Source: Duganella sp. 1411 (GTDB taxonomy: Bacteria; Pseudomonadota; Gammaproteobacteria; Burkholderiales; Burkholderiaceae_D). From it: DNA of 57,732 nucleotides. The stretch is from positions 1-57,732 of the forward strand of contig NZ_JAFICD010000012.1 in assembly GCF_017833525.1 (NCBI RefSeq). The letters are read 5' to 3'. Numbering within the stretch: the stretch's first letter is position 1; each line of letters starts with the position of its first letter. Of this stretch, positions 29,229-36,971 are shown one piece after another. The position numbers and the translations under genes are program-made. The notes under the pieces are model-generated. The model had not been told where the DNA came from and searched no databases. It saw only the letters and a list, made by a program, of their open reading frames with translations.

Positions 29229-30869
29229 TCATGGCGCGCTGACGCGGAAGTAATCGACATCCAGGCTCGACGCCTTGGCGTGGGCGGCGGTGCCGACGCT
29301 GAACAGGCCGATCTGCGCGCCCACCCAGCGGCCCTTGCTGATCTTGAGCGGCTGGCCCACGGTCTGGAAGGTCACGTTGTCGGTGCTGTAGGCGAAGCTG
29401 GCCAGCGCGCCCTCCGCCATGCTCATGCGCAGGTACAGCGACGTCGGCGCCGACGGCAGCACCACGGTCGCGGTTTCCTTGCAGCGGACCACCGCCGGTC
29501 CACAGCTAGTGTAGACCAGCTGGGTCGCGCCGCCCGTCTTGCGCAGGCCCAGCCAAGCATACTGCATGGCGTTGACGATCAGGCCGGCGCGGTCGCCGTC
29601 GTTGGCATCGTTGAGCTGCACATGGGTGTCGACAACGAACGCCGGCGCCGGCGGTTTCTGCGCCAGGATGGACGGCGCCGCGCGCACATAATCGGCCGCG
29701 TCCGGCGCGGCCTGCGTGAACAGGCGCAACTGGCCGGGACGCGCGCTCAGCGAATACCAGTCCGGGTTGCTGTTGGCGTTCCACTGCCATTGCAGGCCGA
29801 GCCGGGGCCCGTCGAACTCGTCGGAGGTGGGCGGCGTCTTGACGGCCGCGCCGGCCACCGGCTTGACGTGCGTGAGCACCGGCTGGCCGGCGCCCACGTG
29901 CGGACCGCGATCGCCCATGATGGGCCAGTCGTCGATCCAGCGCATCGGTTGCAGATGGACCACGCGGCCGTAGGCGTTGCGGTCCTGGAAGTGGATGAAC
30001 CAATCCTTGCCGTCCTGCGCCCGCACCCAGGCGCCCTGGTGCGGGCCGTTGATCGGCGTGTTGCCCTGTTCCAGCACCTTGCGCGCCTCGTACGGTCCGG
30101 CCAGGCTGCGCGAGCGGAACACCGACTGCCAGCCTTCCTCGACGCCGCCGGCCGGCGCGAACACGTAGTAGTAGCCGTTGGCCTTATAGAATTTCGGCCC
30201 TTCCAGCGTCTTGTAGCCAGGCAGCTTGTTGCCGTCGATGATGACGGTGCCTTCCTGGTCCAGCAGCTTGCCGGCGTCCGGCGCCATCGCGCGCAAAGTC
30301 AGGACGTTGTTGAAGCCGGCGCGGCTCTTGGCCCAGCCGTGCAGCAGCCAGGCCTTGCCGTCGTCGTCCCACAGCGGCGTCGGGTCGATGATGCCTTTGC
30401 CCGCCAGTAGCAATTTGGGCGCGCTCCACGGGCCGTCGAAACGTTCCGCCGTGATGACGAAGATGCCGTGGTCCGGGTCTGGATAGAAGATCCAGAACTT
30501 GCCGTCGTGATAACGCAGGCAAGGCGCCCAGACGCCGTCGCCATGGCGCGGCACGGCGAAGCGCTCGGCCGGCACCAGCGCCGGCAGCGCGTGGCCGACC
30601 AGCTCCCAGTTGACCAGGTCCTTCGAGGTCAGCAGCGGCAGGCCCGGCACGCTGTTGAAGCTCGACGAGGTCATGTAATAGGTGTCGCCGACGCGGATCG
30701 CGTCCGGGTCGGAATAGTCGGCGTGCAGGATGGGATTCTTGTACTGGCCATTGCCGAGGTCGGCCACCCACGGCTGCTTCGTGGCGCCGGGCGGGTTGAC
30801 GGGAGCGGTCTGGCACGCGGCCAGTGCCAGCGGCAGCAGCACGGCGCCGGCGATGTTGTGACGATTCAT
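29229..30869 (-). CDS. GH43 glycosidase, lipoprotein
   Basis: A 546-residue family 43 enzyme (xylosidase/arabinofuranosidase/galactosidase class). The lipobox LAAC gives a membrane-anchored protein. The catalytic acids fit GH43: Asp in HADYSDPDAIRVG, Asp in GIIDPTPLWDDDG and Glu in TLEGPKF. After residue 330 a second beta-sandwich domain follows, common in GH43 enzymes acting on arabinan or xylan side chains. The start at MNRHN gives the cleanest signal peptide; ATGs 7 and 15 codons upstream overlap the receptor gene. In this operon a role on pectin side chains is likely; the exact substrate is open. Confidence 0.87.
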   Translation of the reverse strand: MNRHNIAGAVLLPLALAACQTAPVNPPGATKQPWVADLGNGQYKNPILHADYSDPDAIRVGDTYYMTSSSFNSVPGLPLLTSKDLVNWELVGHALPALVPAERFAVPRHGDGVWAPCLRYHDGKFWIFYPDPDHGIFVITAERFDGPWSAPKLLLAGKGIIDPTPLWDDDGKAWLLHGWAKSRAGFNNVLTLRAMAPDAGKLLDQEGTVIIDGNKLPGYKTLEGPKFYKANGYYYVFAPAGGVEEGWQSVFRSRSLAGPYEARKVLEQGNTPINGPHQGAWVRAQDGKDWFIHFQDRNAYGRVVHLQPMRWIDDWPIMGDRGPHVGAGQPVLTHVKPVAGAAVKTPPTSDEFDGPRLGLQWQWNANSNPDWYSLSARPGQLRLFTQAAPDAADYVRAAPSILAQKPPAPAFVVDTHVQLNDANDGDRAGLIVNAMQYAWLGLRKTGGATQLVYTSCGPAVVRCKETATVVLPSAPTSLYLRMSMAEGALASFAYSTDNVTFQTVGQPLKISKGRWVGAQIGLFSVGTAAHAKASSLDVDYFRVSAP

Positions 30870-30894
30870 TATGTTCAGGTTCCTGGTCATGGCG

Positions 30895-33708
30895 TCAGAA
30901 GGTGTATTCGGCACGCAAGGTATAGGCGCGGCCGATCGGCTTGGCGATGTTCTGCGCGAACACCACGCGCGAGCTCAGACGCTGGTTCGACAGCGGCGGT
31001 TCCTCGTTCAGCAGGTTGTTGACGCCGAAGGTCACCTTCAGGTTGTCGGAGAATTTATAGTTGGTGCTCAGGTTGTACAAGATGTAGTGGTCGATGACGT
31101 TGTAGAACGGCTGGCCGGGCTTTTGCGTCGGCAGCGCGTTGGTGTCCTCGTAGCTGGAGGTGTAGGACTGCGTCAGCTGCGCACCGAACTTGGCGTAGTT
31201 CCACGAGAAGCGCAGGTTGTGCTTCCATTTGAAGATGTAGGTGTTGGCCGAGGTCGAGCCGGTCGCCAGCGCGCCCGGACGGCCGACGCTGTCGGTCCAG
31301 GCGCCGCCGGCGTCGTTCTGGCCCGCGTACTTGTCGACATAGGTGCCGTCCAGGTTGATGCCGAACTTGCCCCATTGCGTGGTCGGCACCACGTAGCGGA
31401 AGGCGACGTCGACGCCGCGCGTGTGCAGCCCGCCCATGTTCATGCGGGTGACGACGATGTAGTCCAGGGTGCCGTCAGGATTGCGCACGAACAGGTTGTT
31501 GTAGCGGTTGACGTCGGAGAAGATGGTGTCCTCGGTGATCTGCGCGATGGTGCCCTTCATCTTGATGTCCCAGACGTCGAACGACACCATCATGTTCTTG
31601 ACCGGCTCGAGCACGATGCCGGCCGTGTAGGTGCGCGATTTTTCCGGATCGAGGTCGGGGTTGGCGCCGGTCAGGGTGGTCAGCTGGGTGTTGCAGACGC
31701 GCGCCGAGTCCAGGTTCAGGCCGGCGTAGCGCGGATCGGTGGTCAGCGAGCCGGTGTTCGGTTGCGACGGCGTCGCGCTCGGGCACAGCAGCGGATCGTC
31801 CCAGCGGTTGACCGACGGCGTCCTGGTGCGCGCCGCGCCGTACAGTTCCGGCAGGGTGGGCGCGCGGAAGCCGGTGCTGGCCGTGCCGCGCAGCATGACG
31901 GCCGTGTGCGGTTCCCAGCGCACGCTGGCCTTGGGGTTGAAGGTCGAGCCGAAATCGCTGAAGTGGTCGGCGCGCGCCGCCAGGGTCAGATCGAGTTGCT
32001 TGCTCAGCGGCGCGTCCAGTTCCAGGTACAGGCCGCCGATGGTGCGCGCGCCCTTGGGCGTGGTGCCCGGCGCGCCGGACGATTTGTACGTTACCGCGTT
32101 GGCCAGCATGCTGGTGCTGTCGCTGTACATTTCGCGGTGCAGGTCGCCGCCGACGGCCAGGGCCAGCGCGCCGCCCTCGAGCGGCATCAGCTCGCGCGAC
32201 AGGTTGAAATCCGGACCGAAATATTTGACGCGGGCGGTGCGGTAATTTTGGCCGTCGACGCTGATGCTGTCGAGATAGGCGCGGCCCTCGGCGTCCTGCT
32301 TGCCGAAGGGATTGAGCGTGCCGCTGGCCACGCCGGCGTACAGCTCGGGCGTGGTGACGAAGCCGCTCTTGTAGCCGACCCGGCGTTCGCTCATGGCGGC
32401 GTTGAAGCCCACCCGGTAGTCCCAGCCCATGAAGGCGCCCTCGTCGGCGACGACGATGCGGTTGGTATTCTGGCGGTCGTGCGTGCCGGCCGCGCCCAGT
32501 TCGTCCAGGCTCCACGTCAGCGCCAGGTCCTGGCCGGTGACGCCGGCCATCGCCGGCACGCCGCCGCTGCCGCCCGGATACCACTTGCTGCTCTTGTTGA
32601 TGAACAGCGGCTTGCGCACGCCGGGGTTGAGCTTGTCGTAGTCGGTCTGCGCGCCGAACACCTGCGGCGGGTTGAGCGCGTCGATGTAGGACTCGCTGTT
32701 GAGCATTTCCACCGTGAACAGCTTGTCGTCGCCGTGGCGGATCGAGGCCTTGGTGAACAAGGTGGTTTGCTTGTTGTCCGGCAGCAGTTGCGGATACAGG
32801 GTCGGGTCGAGGATGCAAGTCTTGGCGCCGGCGCCGGAGGCCTTGGTGGACGCCAGGCTGTATGGGGCGTCGTAGTTGCTGCCGCAGCCGGTGGCCCAGT
32901 ACGGGTTGCCGGTGGTGGCGGTCGGCTTGCCGTTGTTGTAGACCGTGTAATTGGCCGGCGATGACGACGAGCCCGACGTGTTGGTCGTGAAGAGCGTGCC
33001 GCCCAGCTGCGCGATGCGTTGCGGGTCCCAGATTTCGGGCCGGCTCTTTTGCATCAGCGACGTGCGGCGCTGGGTGTCGAACGCGGCGAAGACGTTCCAG
33101 CCGTCTTTTTTCAGGTCGCCGGTGCCGCCGACGATGGAGAAGCGGTTCTGTTCGCCGCCGCCCGAGCGTTGCGGCTTGACGATGCCGGCGCTGAGGCTGA
33201 CCTTGTTGACGGTGCGCTTGGTGATGAAGTTGATCACGCCGGCGATGGCGTCGGTGCCGTAGATGGCCGAGGCGCCGTCGCGCAGCACCTCGACCCGCTC
33301 GACCGCGCTCATCGGCACGACGTCGACGTTGACCGAGCTGGCGCCGACCGCCTCGTTGGGCAGGCGGCGGCCGTTGAGCAGCACCAGGGTGCGGTTGGTG
33401 TTCAGGCCGCGCATGTTGATCATGGTGCCGCCGCCACCGCCGCCGACCGGCTCGTTGGTGGCGCCGGTGACCAGCGAGGTGGCCACTTCGGACATCGTGG
33501 TCAGGCCCTGGGCTTCCAGTTCCTCGGCCTTGTAGGTGGTCAAGGGCAGGGCGTTCTCGGTGGCGATGCGCTTGATGGACGAGCCGGTCACTTCGACGCG
33601 GGTCATGCTGTCGTTGGTTTGTTGCGCGTGCGCCGGGTTGGCCAGGGTCAGCACCGCGAGGGCGATGGCGCTTAGGGCGAGCCGGGGTTTGGTGGTGGTG
33701 GTTGTCAT
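30895..33708 (-). CDS. TonB-dependent outer-membrane receptor, pectin oligomer uptake
   Basis: A 937-residue receptor with signal peptide (LALSAIALAVLTLANPAHA), plug domain (RGLNTNRTLVLLNGRR, then VERVEVLRDGASAIYGTDAI) and a large barrel ending in the aromatic YTF. A glycine run (VGGGGGGTM) is in the plug. AGGAGA stands before the ATG. It sits in the middle of the pectin genes, upstream of the GH43 and two periplasmic GH28 genes, so oligogalacturonide import is the natural inference; the family also imports siderophores and many glycans. A palindromic repeat and 164 bp separate it from pectinesterase, so it may have a separate promoter. Confidence 0.88.
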   Translation of the reverse strand: MTTTTTKPRLALSAIALAVLTLANPAHAQQTNDSMTRVEVTGSSIKRIATENALPLTTYKAEELEAQGLTTMSEVATSLVTGATNEPVGGGGGGTMINMRGLNTNRTLVLLNGRRLPNEAVGASSVNVDVVPMSAVERVEVLRDGASAIYGTDAIAGVINFITKRTVNKVSLSAGIVKPQRSGGGEQNRFSIVGGTGDLKKDGWNVFAAFDTQRRTSLMQKSRPEIWDPQRIAQLGGTLFTTNTSGSSSSPANYTVYNNGKPTATTGNPYWATGCGSNYDAPYSLASTKASGAGAKTCILDPTLYPQLLPDNKQTTLFTKASIRHGDDKLFTVEMLNSESYIDALNPPQVFGAQTDYDKLNPGVRKPLFINKSSKWYPGGSGGVPAMAGVTGQDLALTWSLDELGAAGTHDRQNTNRIVVADEGAFMGWDYRVGFNAAMSERRVGYKSGFVTTPELYAGVASGTLNPFGKQDAEGRAYLDSISVDGQNYRTARVKYFGPDFNLSRELMPLEGGALALAVGGDLHREMYSDSTSMLANAVTYKSSGAPGTTPKGARTIGGLYLELDAPLSKQLDLTLAARADHFSDFGSTFNPKASVRWEPHTAVMLRGTASTGFRAPTLPELYGAARTRTPSVNRWDDPLLCPSATPSQPNTGSLTTDPRYAGLNLDSARVCNTQLTTLTGANPDLDPEKSRTYTAGIVLEPVKNMMVSFDVWDIKMKGTIAQITEDTIFSDVNRYNNLFVRNPDGTLDYIVVTRMNMGGLHTRGVDVAFRYVVPTTQWGKFGINLDGTYVDKYAGQNDAGGAWTDSVGRPGALATGSTSANTYIFKWKHNLRFSWNYAKFGAQLTQSYTSSYEDTNALPTQKPGQPFYNVIDHYILYNLSTNYKFSDNLKVTFGVNNLLNEEPPLSNQRLSSRVVFAQNIAKPIGRAYTLRAEYTF

Positions 33709-33805
33709 GTTCAGTCTCCTGTTTTTTTATAATGGAACGTCTGTGGTGTTGCTTGAATCTTGCGGAACGCGGGCGTGATCGGCCGTGCATGGGCCTTGGG
33801 CGGCG

Positions 33806-33850
33806 CATGCATGGCGGATTACGCTTCGCTAATCCGCCCTACGTGTTTTA
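33806..33850. repeat. palindromic repeat of the GTAGGGCGGATTA family
   Basis: GGCGGATTA at 33813-33821 and TAATCCGCC at 33830-33838, followed by CTACGTGT. This copy lies in reverse orientation to that at 25527. It falls within the pectin operon between the pectinesterase stop and the receptor gene. Confidence 0.85.
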
Positions 33851-33872
33851 CGGGTTTTACGTGGTTACGTGG

Positions 33873-35315
33873 TTATGGGGTGGGGTTCCAGCCCTGGCCG
33901 TTGTTGAAGCTCTTGAAAATCAGCTGTCGGCTGCCGAAGCGGGCCGCCACCTGTTGCGCCGTCAGCTGGTGGCCCGGCGTGCGCTGCGATACGTCCAGCA
34001 TCCGGCCGCCCAGGTCCATGCTGCCGAACTCGCCCCAGCCCGCTCCCGGCGTGGCCTCCGGCGTTTCCGGCTTGGTGGTCGCCCAGCCTTGCGCGGCGAT
34101 GTGGCGGTCCATGCGGCAGCGGATGAAGCTGACGTTGTCCCACGTGGTCGGCGGTCCCTGGCGCGCCAGGTAGGCTTTGCCGGCGGGGACGTCGTTGCCC
34201 AGCGGCCCCGGGCCGTGCGTCAGCCGGCTGTCGAGGAAGACGAAGCCGGGCTCGGCCGCCGCGACCGTGCGCGCCTGCACGATGTAGCCGCCGCCGGTGG
34301 GCTGGGCGCTGTCGCCGACGGTGCGGATCTCGCTGTCCTCGAACAGCGCGGCGCGGGCGCCGCCCCAGATGAAGTCGACATTGCCGGCGATGAGCGTGCG
34401 GTAGAACCACGAGTAGCCCTTGACCTGGATCGTGTCCTGCTCGCTGAAGAAGCTGGCGTTGCGCGCCACCAGCCGGCCACGGTCGTTGTTGAAGACGATC
34501 GTCTCCGCTTGGCCGCCCTTGCTTTGCGCGCGCACGGTGTTGTTGACCAGCGTCAGATTGTCGAGCGTGACCATGTCGGCGTCCTCGATCAGGAACACCG
34601 AGCGGCCGCCGTTGGCCGTCGGCGAGCGCGGCCCGCGGCCGGCGCCCGTGCCGGGATTGATGCCGTCGTTGTTGGTCGCTTCCAGCACGACGCCGTCGCG
34701 GCTCTGGCCGTGCAAGGTGATGTTGTCCTTGCCGCGCAGGTAGAGCAACTGGTCGTAGCGGCCGTTGGCGATGTTGATGGCCACCGCCGTGGCGCGCGGC
34801 AGCGTGCGCATCGCGTGGTTCAGCGCGCCCTGGGGCGTGCGGAAATCGGCCGGGCCTTCGTCGTCCACCGTCAGGCTGTTGCCGCTCGGCGGCGCGGCGC
34901 GGGTGTGGAACGTCCACGGGGCGATGCCGGCGTTGCCGAACACGCCGGAGTCGACCACCACCGTGTACTCGGTGTCGTAGTCGAGCCGCGCGCTGTGCAG
35001 GCGGATCGTCACGGTGGTGTCGCGCACCGTGATCGGCGTATAGCGCACCACGCGCTTGTATTCCTGCTGCGCGTGGCCGATGCTGTCGACATCCTCGCCG
35101 GCACGCAGCTCGTCGACCATGACGCCGTCGGCGGCGCGGAAGATGCGCACCGAGCCCGAGCCGGGGGCCGGCGGCGCCCGGTCGAAGACGATGCGCAGCG
35201 GCGTGTCGACCGGGACTTCGGTGGCGTGCGCGGCCGGGGCGACCTGCCATGCGTCGGCGGCGAGGCAATGCAGCGGCAACGCCGCAATGAAGAGGACGGA
35301 TAAAAGTTTGCGCAT
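33873..35315 (-). CDS. pectinesterase (CE8) with N-terminal Ig-like domain
   Basis: A 480-residue pectin methylesterase that removes methyl groups from homogalacturonan so that polygalacturonases can act. After a signal peptide (LLSVLFIAALPLHCLA) comes an Ig-like Big_5 domain (EVPVDTPLRIVFDRAPP ...), then the beta-helix CE8 domain. Catalytic marks are SEQDTIQ, the nucleophile Asp in GNVDFIWGGARA, and YLARQG in the place of the family's LGRPW. The stop of the polygalacturonase gene lies two bases before the ATG, so the pair is co-translated. The Ig domain may bind substrate or act as a spacer. Confidence 0.9.
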   Translation of the reverse strand: MRKLLSVLFIAALPLHCLAADAWQVAPAAHATEVPVDTPLRIVFDRAPPAPGSGSVRIFRAADGVMVDELRAGEDVDSIGHAQQEYKRVVRYTPITVRDTTVTIRLHSARLDYDTEYTVVVDSGVFGNAGIAPWTFHTRAAPPSGNSLTVDDEGPADFRTPQGALNHAMRTLPRATAVAINIANGRYDQLLYLRGKDNITLHGQSRDGVVLEATNNDGINPGTGAGRGPRSPTANGGRSVFLIEDADMVTLDNLTLVNNTVRAQSKGGQAETIVFNNDRGRLVARNASFFSEQDTIQVKGYSWFYRTLIAGNVDFIWGGARAALFEDSEIRTVGDSAQPTGGGYIVQARTVAAAEPGFVFLDSRLTHGPGPLGNDVPAGKAYLARQGPPTTWDNVSFIRCRMDRHIAAQGWATTKPETPEATPGAGWGEFGSMDLGGRMLDVSQRTPGHQLTAQQVAARFGSRQLIFKSFNNGQGWNPTP

Positions 35316-35317
35316 GA

Positions 35318-36676
35318 TTATTGCCCCGCGAGTTTGACTGGCCAGTTCCCGGGACCCTCGGGGAAGGGGGCGAAGCGCTTGGTGCAGTCGAGCGCGCGCG
35401 CGTCCGGCGCGTTGAGCCGGCCGTCGAGCTGGATGAACGACGTCTTGACCGGCGGCTCGCCGTCGACCACGACATCCTTCAGCGCCAGCCGCAGCGGACG
35501 GGCGTCGTCGTAGCCCTGCAGGATCACCTGGCCCGGCGTGAGGCTGTGGACGTTTTCCATGCGCACGCCGCTGTACGACGGGATCAGCTGGCCCGCCGGG
35601 CCCGGCTCGTAATTGGTGTCGATGTACAACGGCCAGCGGTTGCCGCGCAGGCAGACGTTGCGGTAGACGATGCCGCTGACCACGCCGCCGCGCCGGTCGT
35701 TGCTCTTGATGCGCAGGCCGGAGGTGGTGCCGTCCATGTCGAGGTCGTCGACCAGTACGTTGCGCACGCCGCCGTTGGTCTCGCTGCCGATCGACATGCC
35801 GTGGCCGCTGTAGAAGTGGTTGTGCAGGATCGAGATGTTTTCGCTCATGCCGTTGTTGCCGGCCTTGATGGCGATGTTGTCGTCGCCGGTGCGGATATAG
35901 CTGTGGGCGATGGTGACGTTGCGCGACGCGCCGGGATCGATGCCGTCGCTGTTGCGGGCGTCGTGCGGGGTGTCGATGCGCACGCCCCAGGCGGTGAAGC
36001 CGTCGACCTTGTTCATGGCGACGTGGAAATTGGACGAGTTGCGCAAGGTGATGCGGTACAGCGTGAAGTCGCGCGCGTTGTCGATCTGGATCAGGCGCGG
36101 CACGTTCTGGCGCAGCTTTTCCTTTTGCGCGCGGCGGGCGATTTGCCACCAGGTCTCGGTCTTTCCGTCGATCAGCTGGCCGCCCTGGCCGTCGATGGCG
36201 CCGTCGCCCATGATGCCGGCGCCCCTGGCGCCGCTGACGGTGATGAAGGGACGGCAGCCTTTGCCGGCCGCGTCCAGGGTGCCGCAGGTTTTTTCGCCGT
36301 TGTCGAACAGCATGGGATTGGTGCTGGCGTACAAGGTCACGCCGGCGTCGACGACCAGCGTGACGCCTCCGCCCAGGGTCAGCGGGCCGGCGGTGAAGCC
36401 GGCGTCGCCGGTGTCGCCGGGCGCCAGGTGCACCGCGCCGCCCTGCGCGCAGCGGTCGAGGGCTTGCTGGATGCGCGCGGCGTCGTCGCGGCCCGGCTTG
36501 GCCGGTTCGGCGCTCAGGACCGCGCAGGACTTCGGTAGCGTCGGCTCGCGCACGTCGCGCGTGTCCTGTGCGCTGGCCAGCGGTGGCGCGCACGACAGGG
36601 CGGCGGCGACGGCCGAAGCCATCAGGGACGATACGATTGCGGGCCGCGGTTTGGGGCCCAGGGTGGTGATGTGCAT
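35318..36676 (-). CDS. GH28 polygalacturonase, Sec-exported
   Basis: A 452-residue GH28 enzyme of the size of secreted bacterial polygalacturonases. It has a Sec-type signal (ending PPLASAQ) and all four catalytic motifs: NSDGIDPG, GDDNIAIKAG, GHGMSIGSE and RIKS. The canonical RIK motif separates it from the two Tat paralogues at the other end of the operon. GGAG is seven bases before the ATG. As first gene of the minus-strand locus it would start the cleavage of de-esterified pectin, probably outside the cell. Confidence 0.92.
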   Translation of the reverse strand: MHITTLGPKPRPAIVSSLMASAVAAALSCAPPLASAQDTRDVREPTLPKSCAVLSAEPAKPGRDDAARIQQALDRCAQGGAVHLAPGDTGDAGFTAGPLTLGGGVTLVVDAGVTLYASTNPMLFDNGEKTCGTLDAAGKGCRPFITVSGARGAGIMGDGAIDGQGGQLIDGKTETWWQIARRAQKEKLRQNVPRLIQIDNARDFTLYRITLRNSSNFHVAMNKVDGFTAWGVRIDTPHDARNSDGIDPGASRNVTIAHSYIRTGDDNIAIKAGNNGMSENISILHNHFYSGHGMSIGSETNGGVRNVLVDDLDMDGTTSGLRIKSNDRRGGVVSGIVYRNVCLRGNRWPLYIDTNYEPGPAGQLIPSYSGVRMENVHSLTPGQVILQGYDDARPLRLALKDVVVDGEPPVKTSFIQLDGRLNAPDARALDCTKRFAPFPEGPGNWPVKLAGQ

Positions 36677-36695
36677 GACATGTCTCCAGTTATAG

Positions 36696-36737
36696 GCGCT
36701 GCTCAGGCAGCGCTCACTGGAGCACCTCGCGTGCTCC
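36696..36737 (-). promoter_or_regulatory. two adjacent hairpins in the leader of the pectin operon
   Basis: GCGCTGC (36696-36702) pairs with GCAGCGC (36707-36713), and GGAGCAC (36719-36725) pairs with GTGCTCC (36731-36737). They stand 20-60 bases upstream of the first polygalacturonase start, probably in its 5' leader or over its promoter. No T run follows on either strand. The rest of the region to 36971 is AT-rich and should contain the divergent promoters. Confidence 0.5.
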
Positions 36738-36971
36738 GCGCCGGTAAGACGAGGGCCACGCCGATTTGGTGGCCGAGGTCGCTCGGTCGGTTGTTAAATT
36801 CAGAAAAAAGATTAGCAGATAAGAATGAGCGCAACCATGCTTCCAGATTCAGATGGGAAGAATCATTACGCACCTTGGTGGATTTCACAATGCCGGTCAT
36901 TTTCGGGCGGCGCATGGTCTTCGTCTAAAAAGTTCTCAAAAAGATATTGTTTAGTTTAAACTATCGGCCGC

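Noticed and set aside
30871..32964. 697-codon plus-strand frame opposite the TonB receptor
   Set aside because: Antisense of a receptor with intact plug and barrel; no domain in the translation.
35316..36593. 426-codon upstream extension of pectinesterase
   Set aside because: Overlaps the polygalacturonase gene in another frame; the signal peptide begins at 35315.
36703..36915. 70-codon minus-strand frame before the pectin operon
   Set aside because: No Shine-Dalgarno or family; the region looks regulatory.
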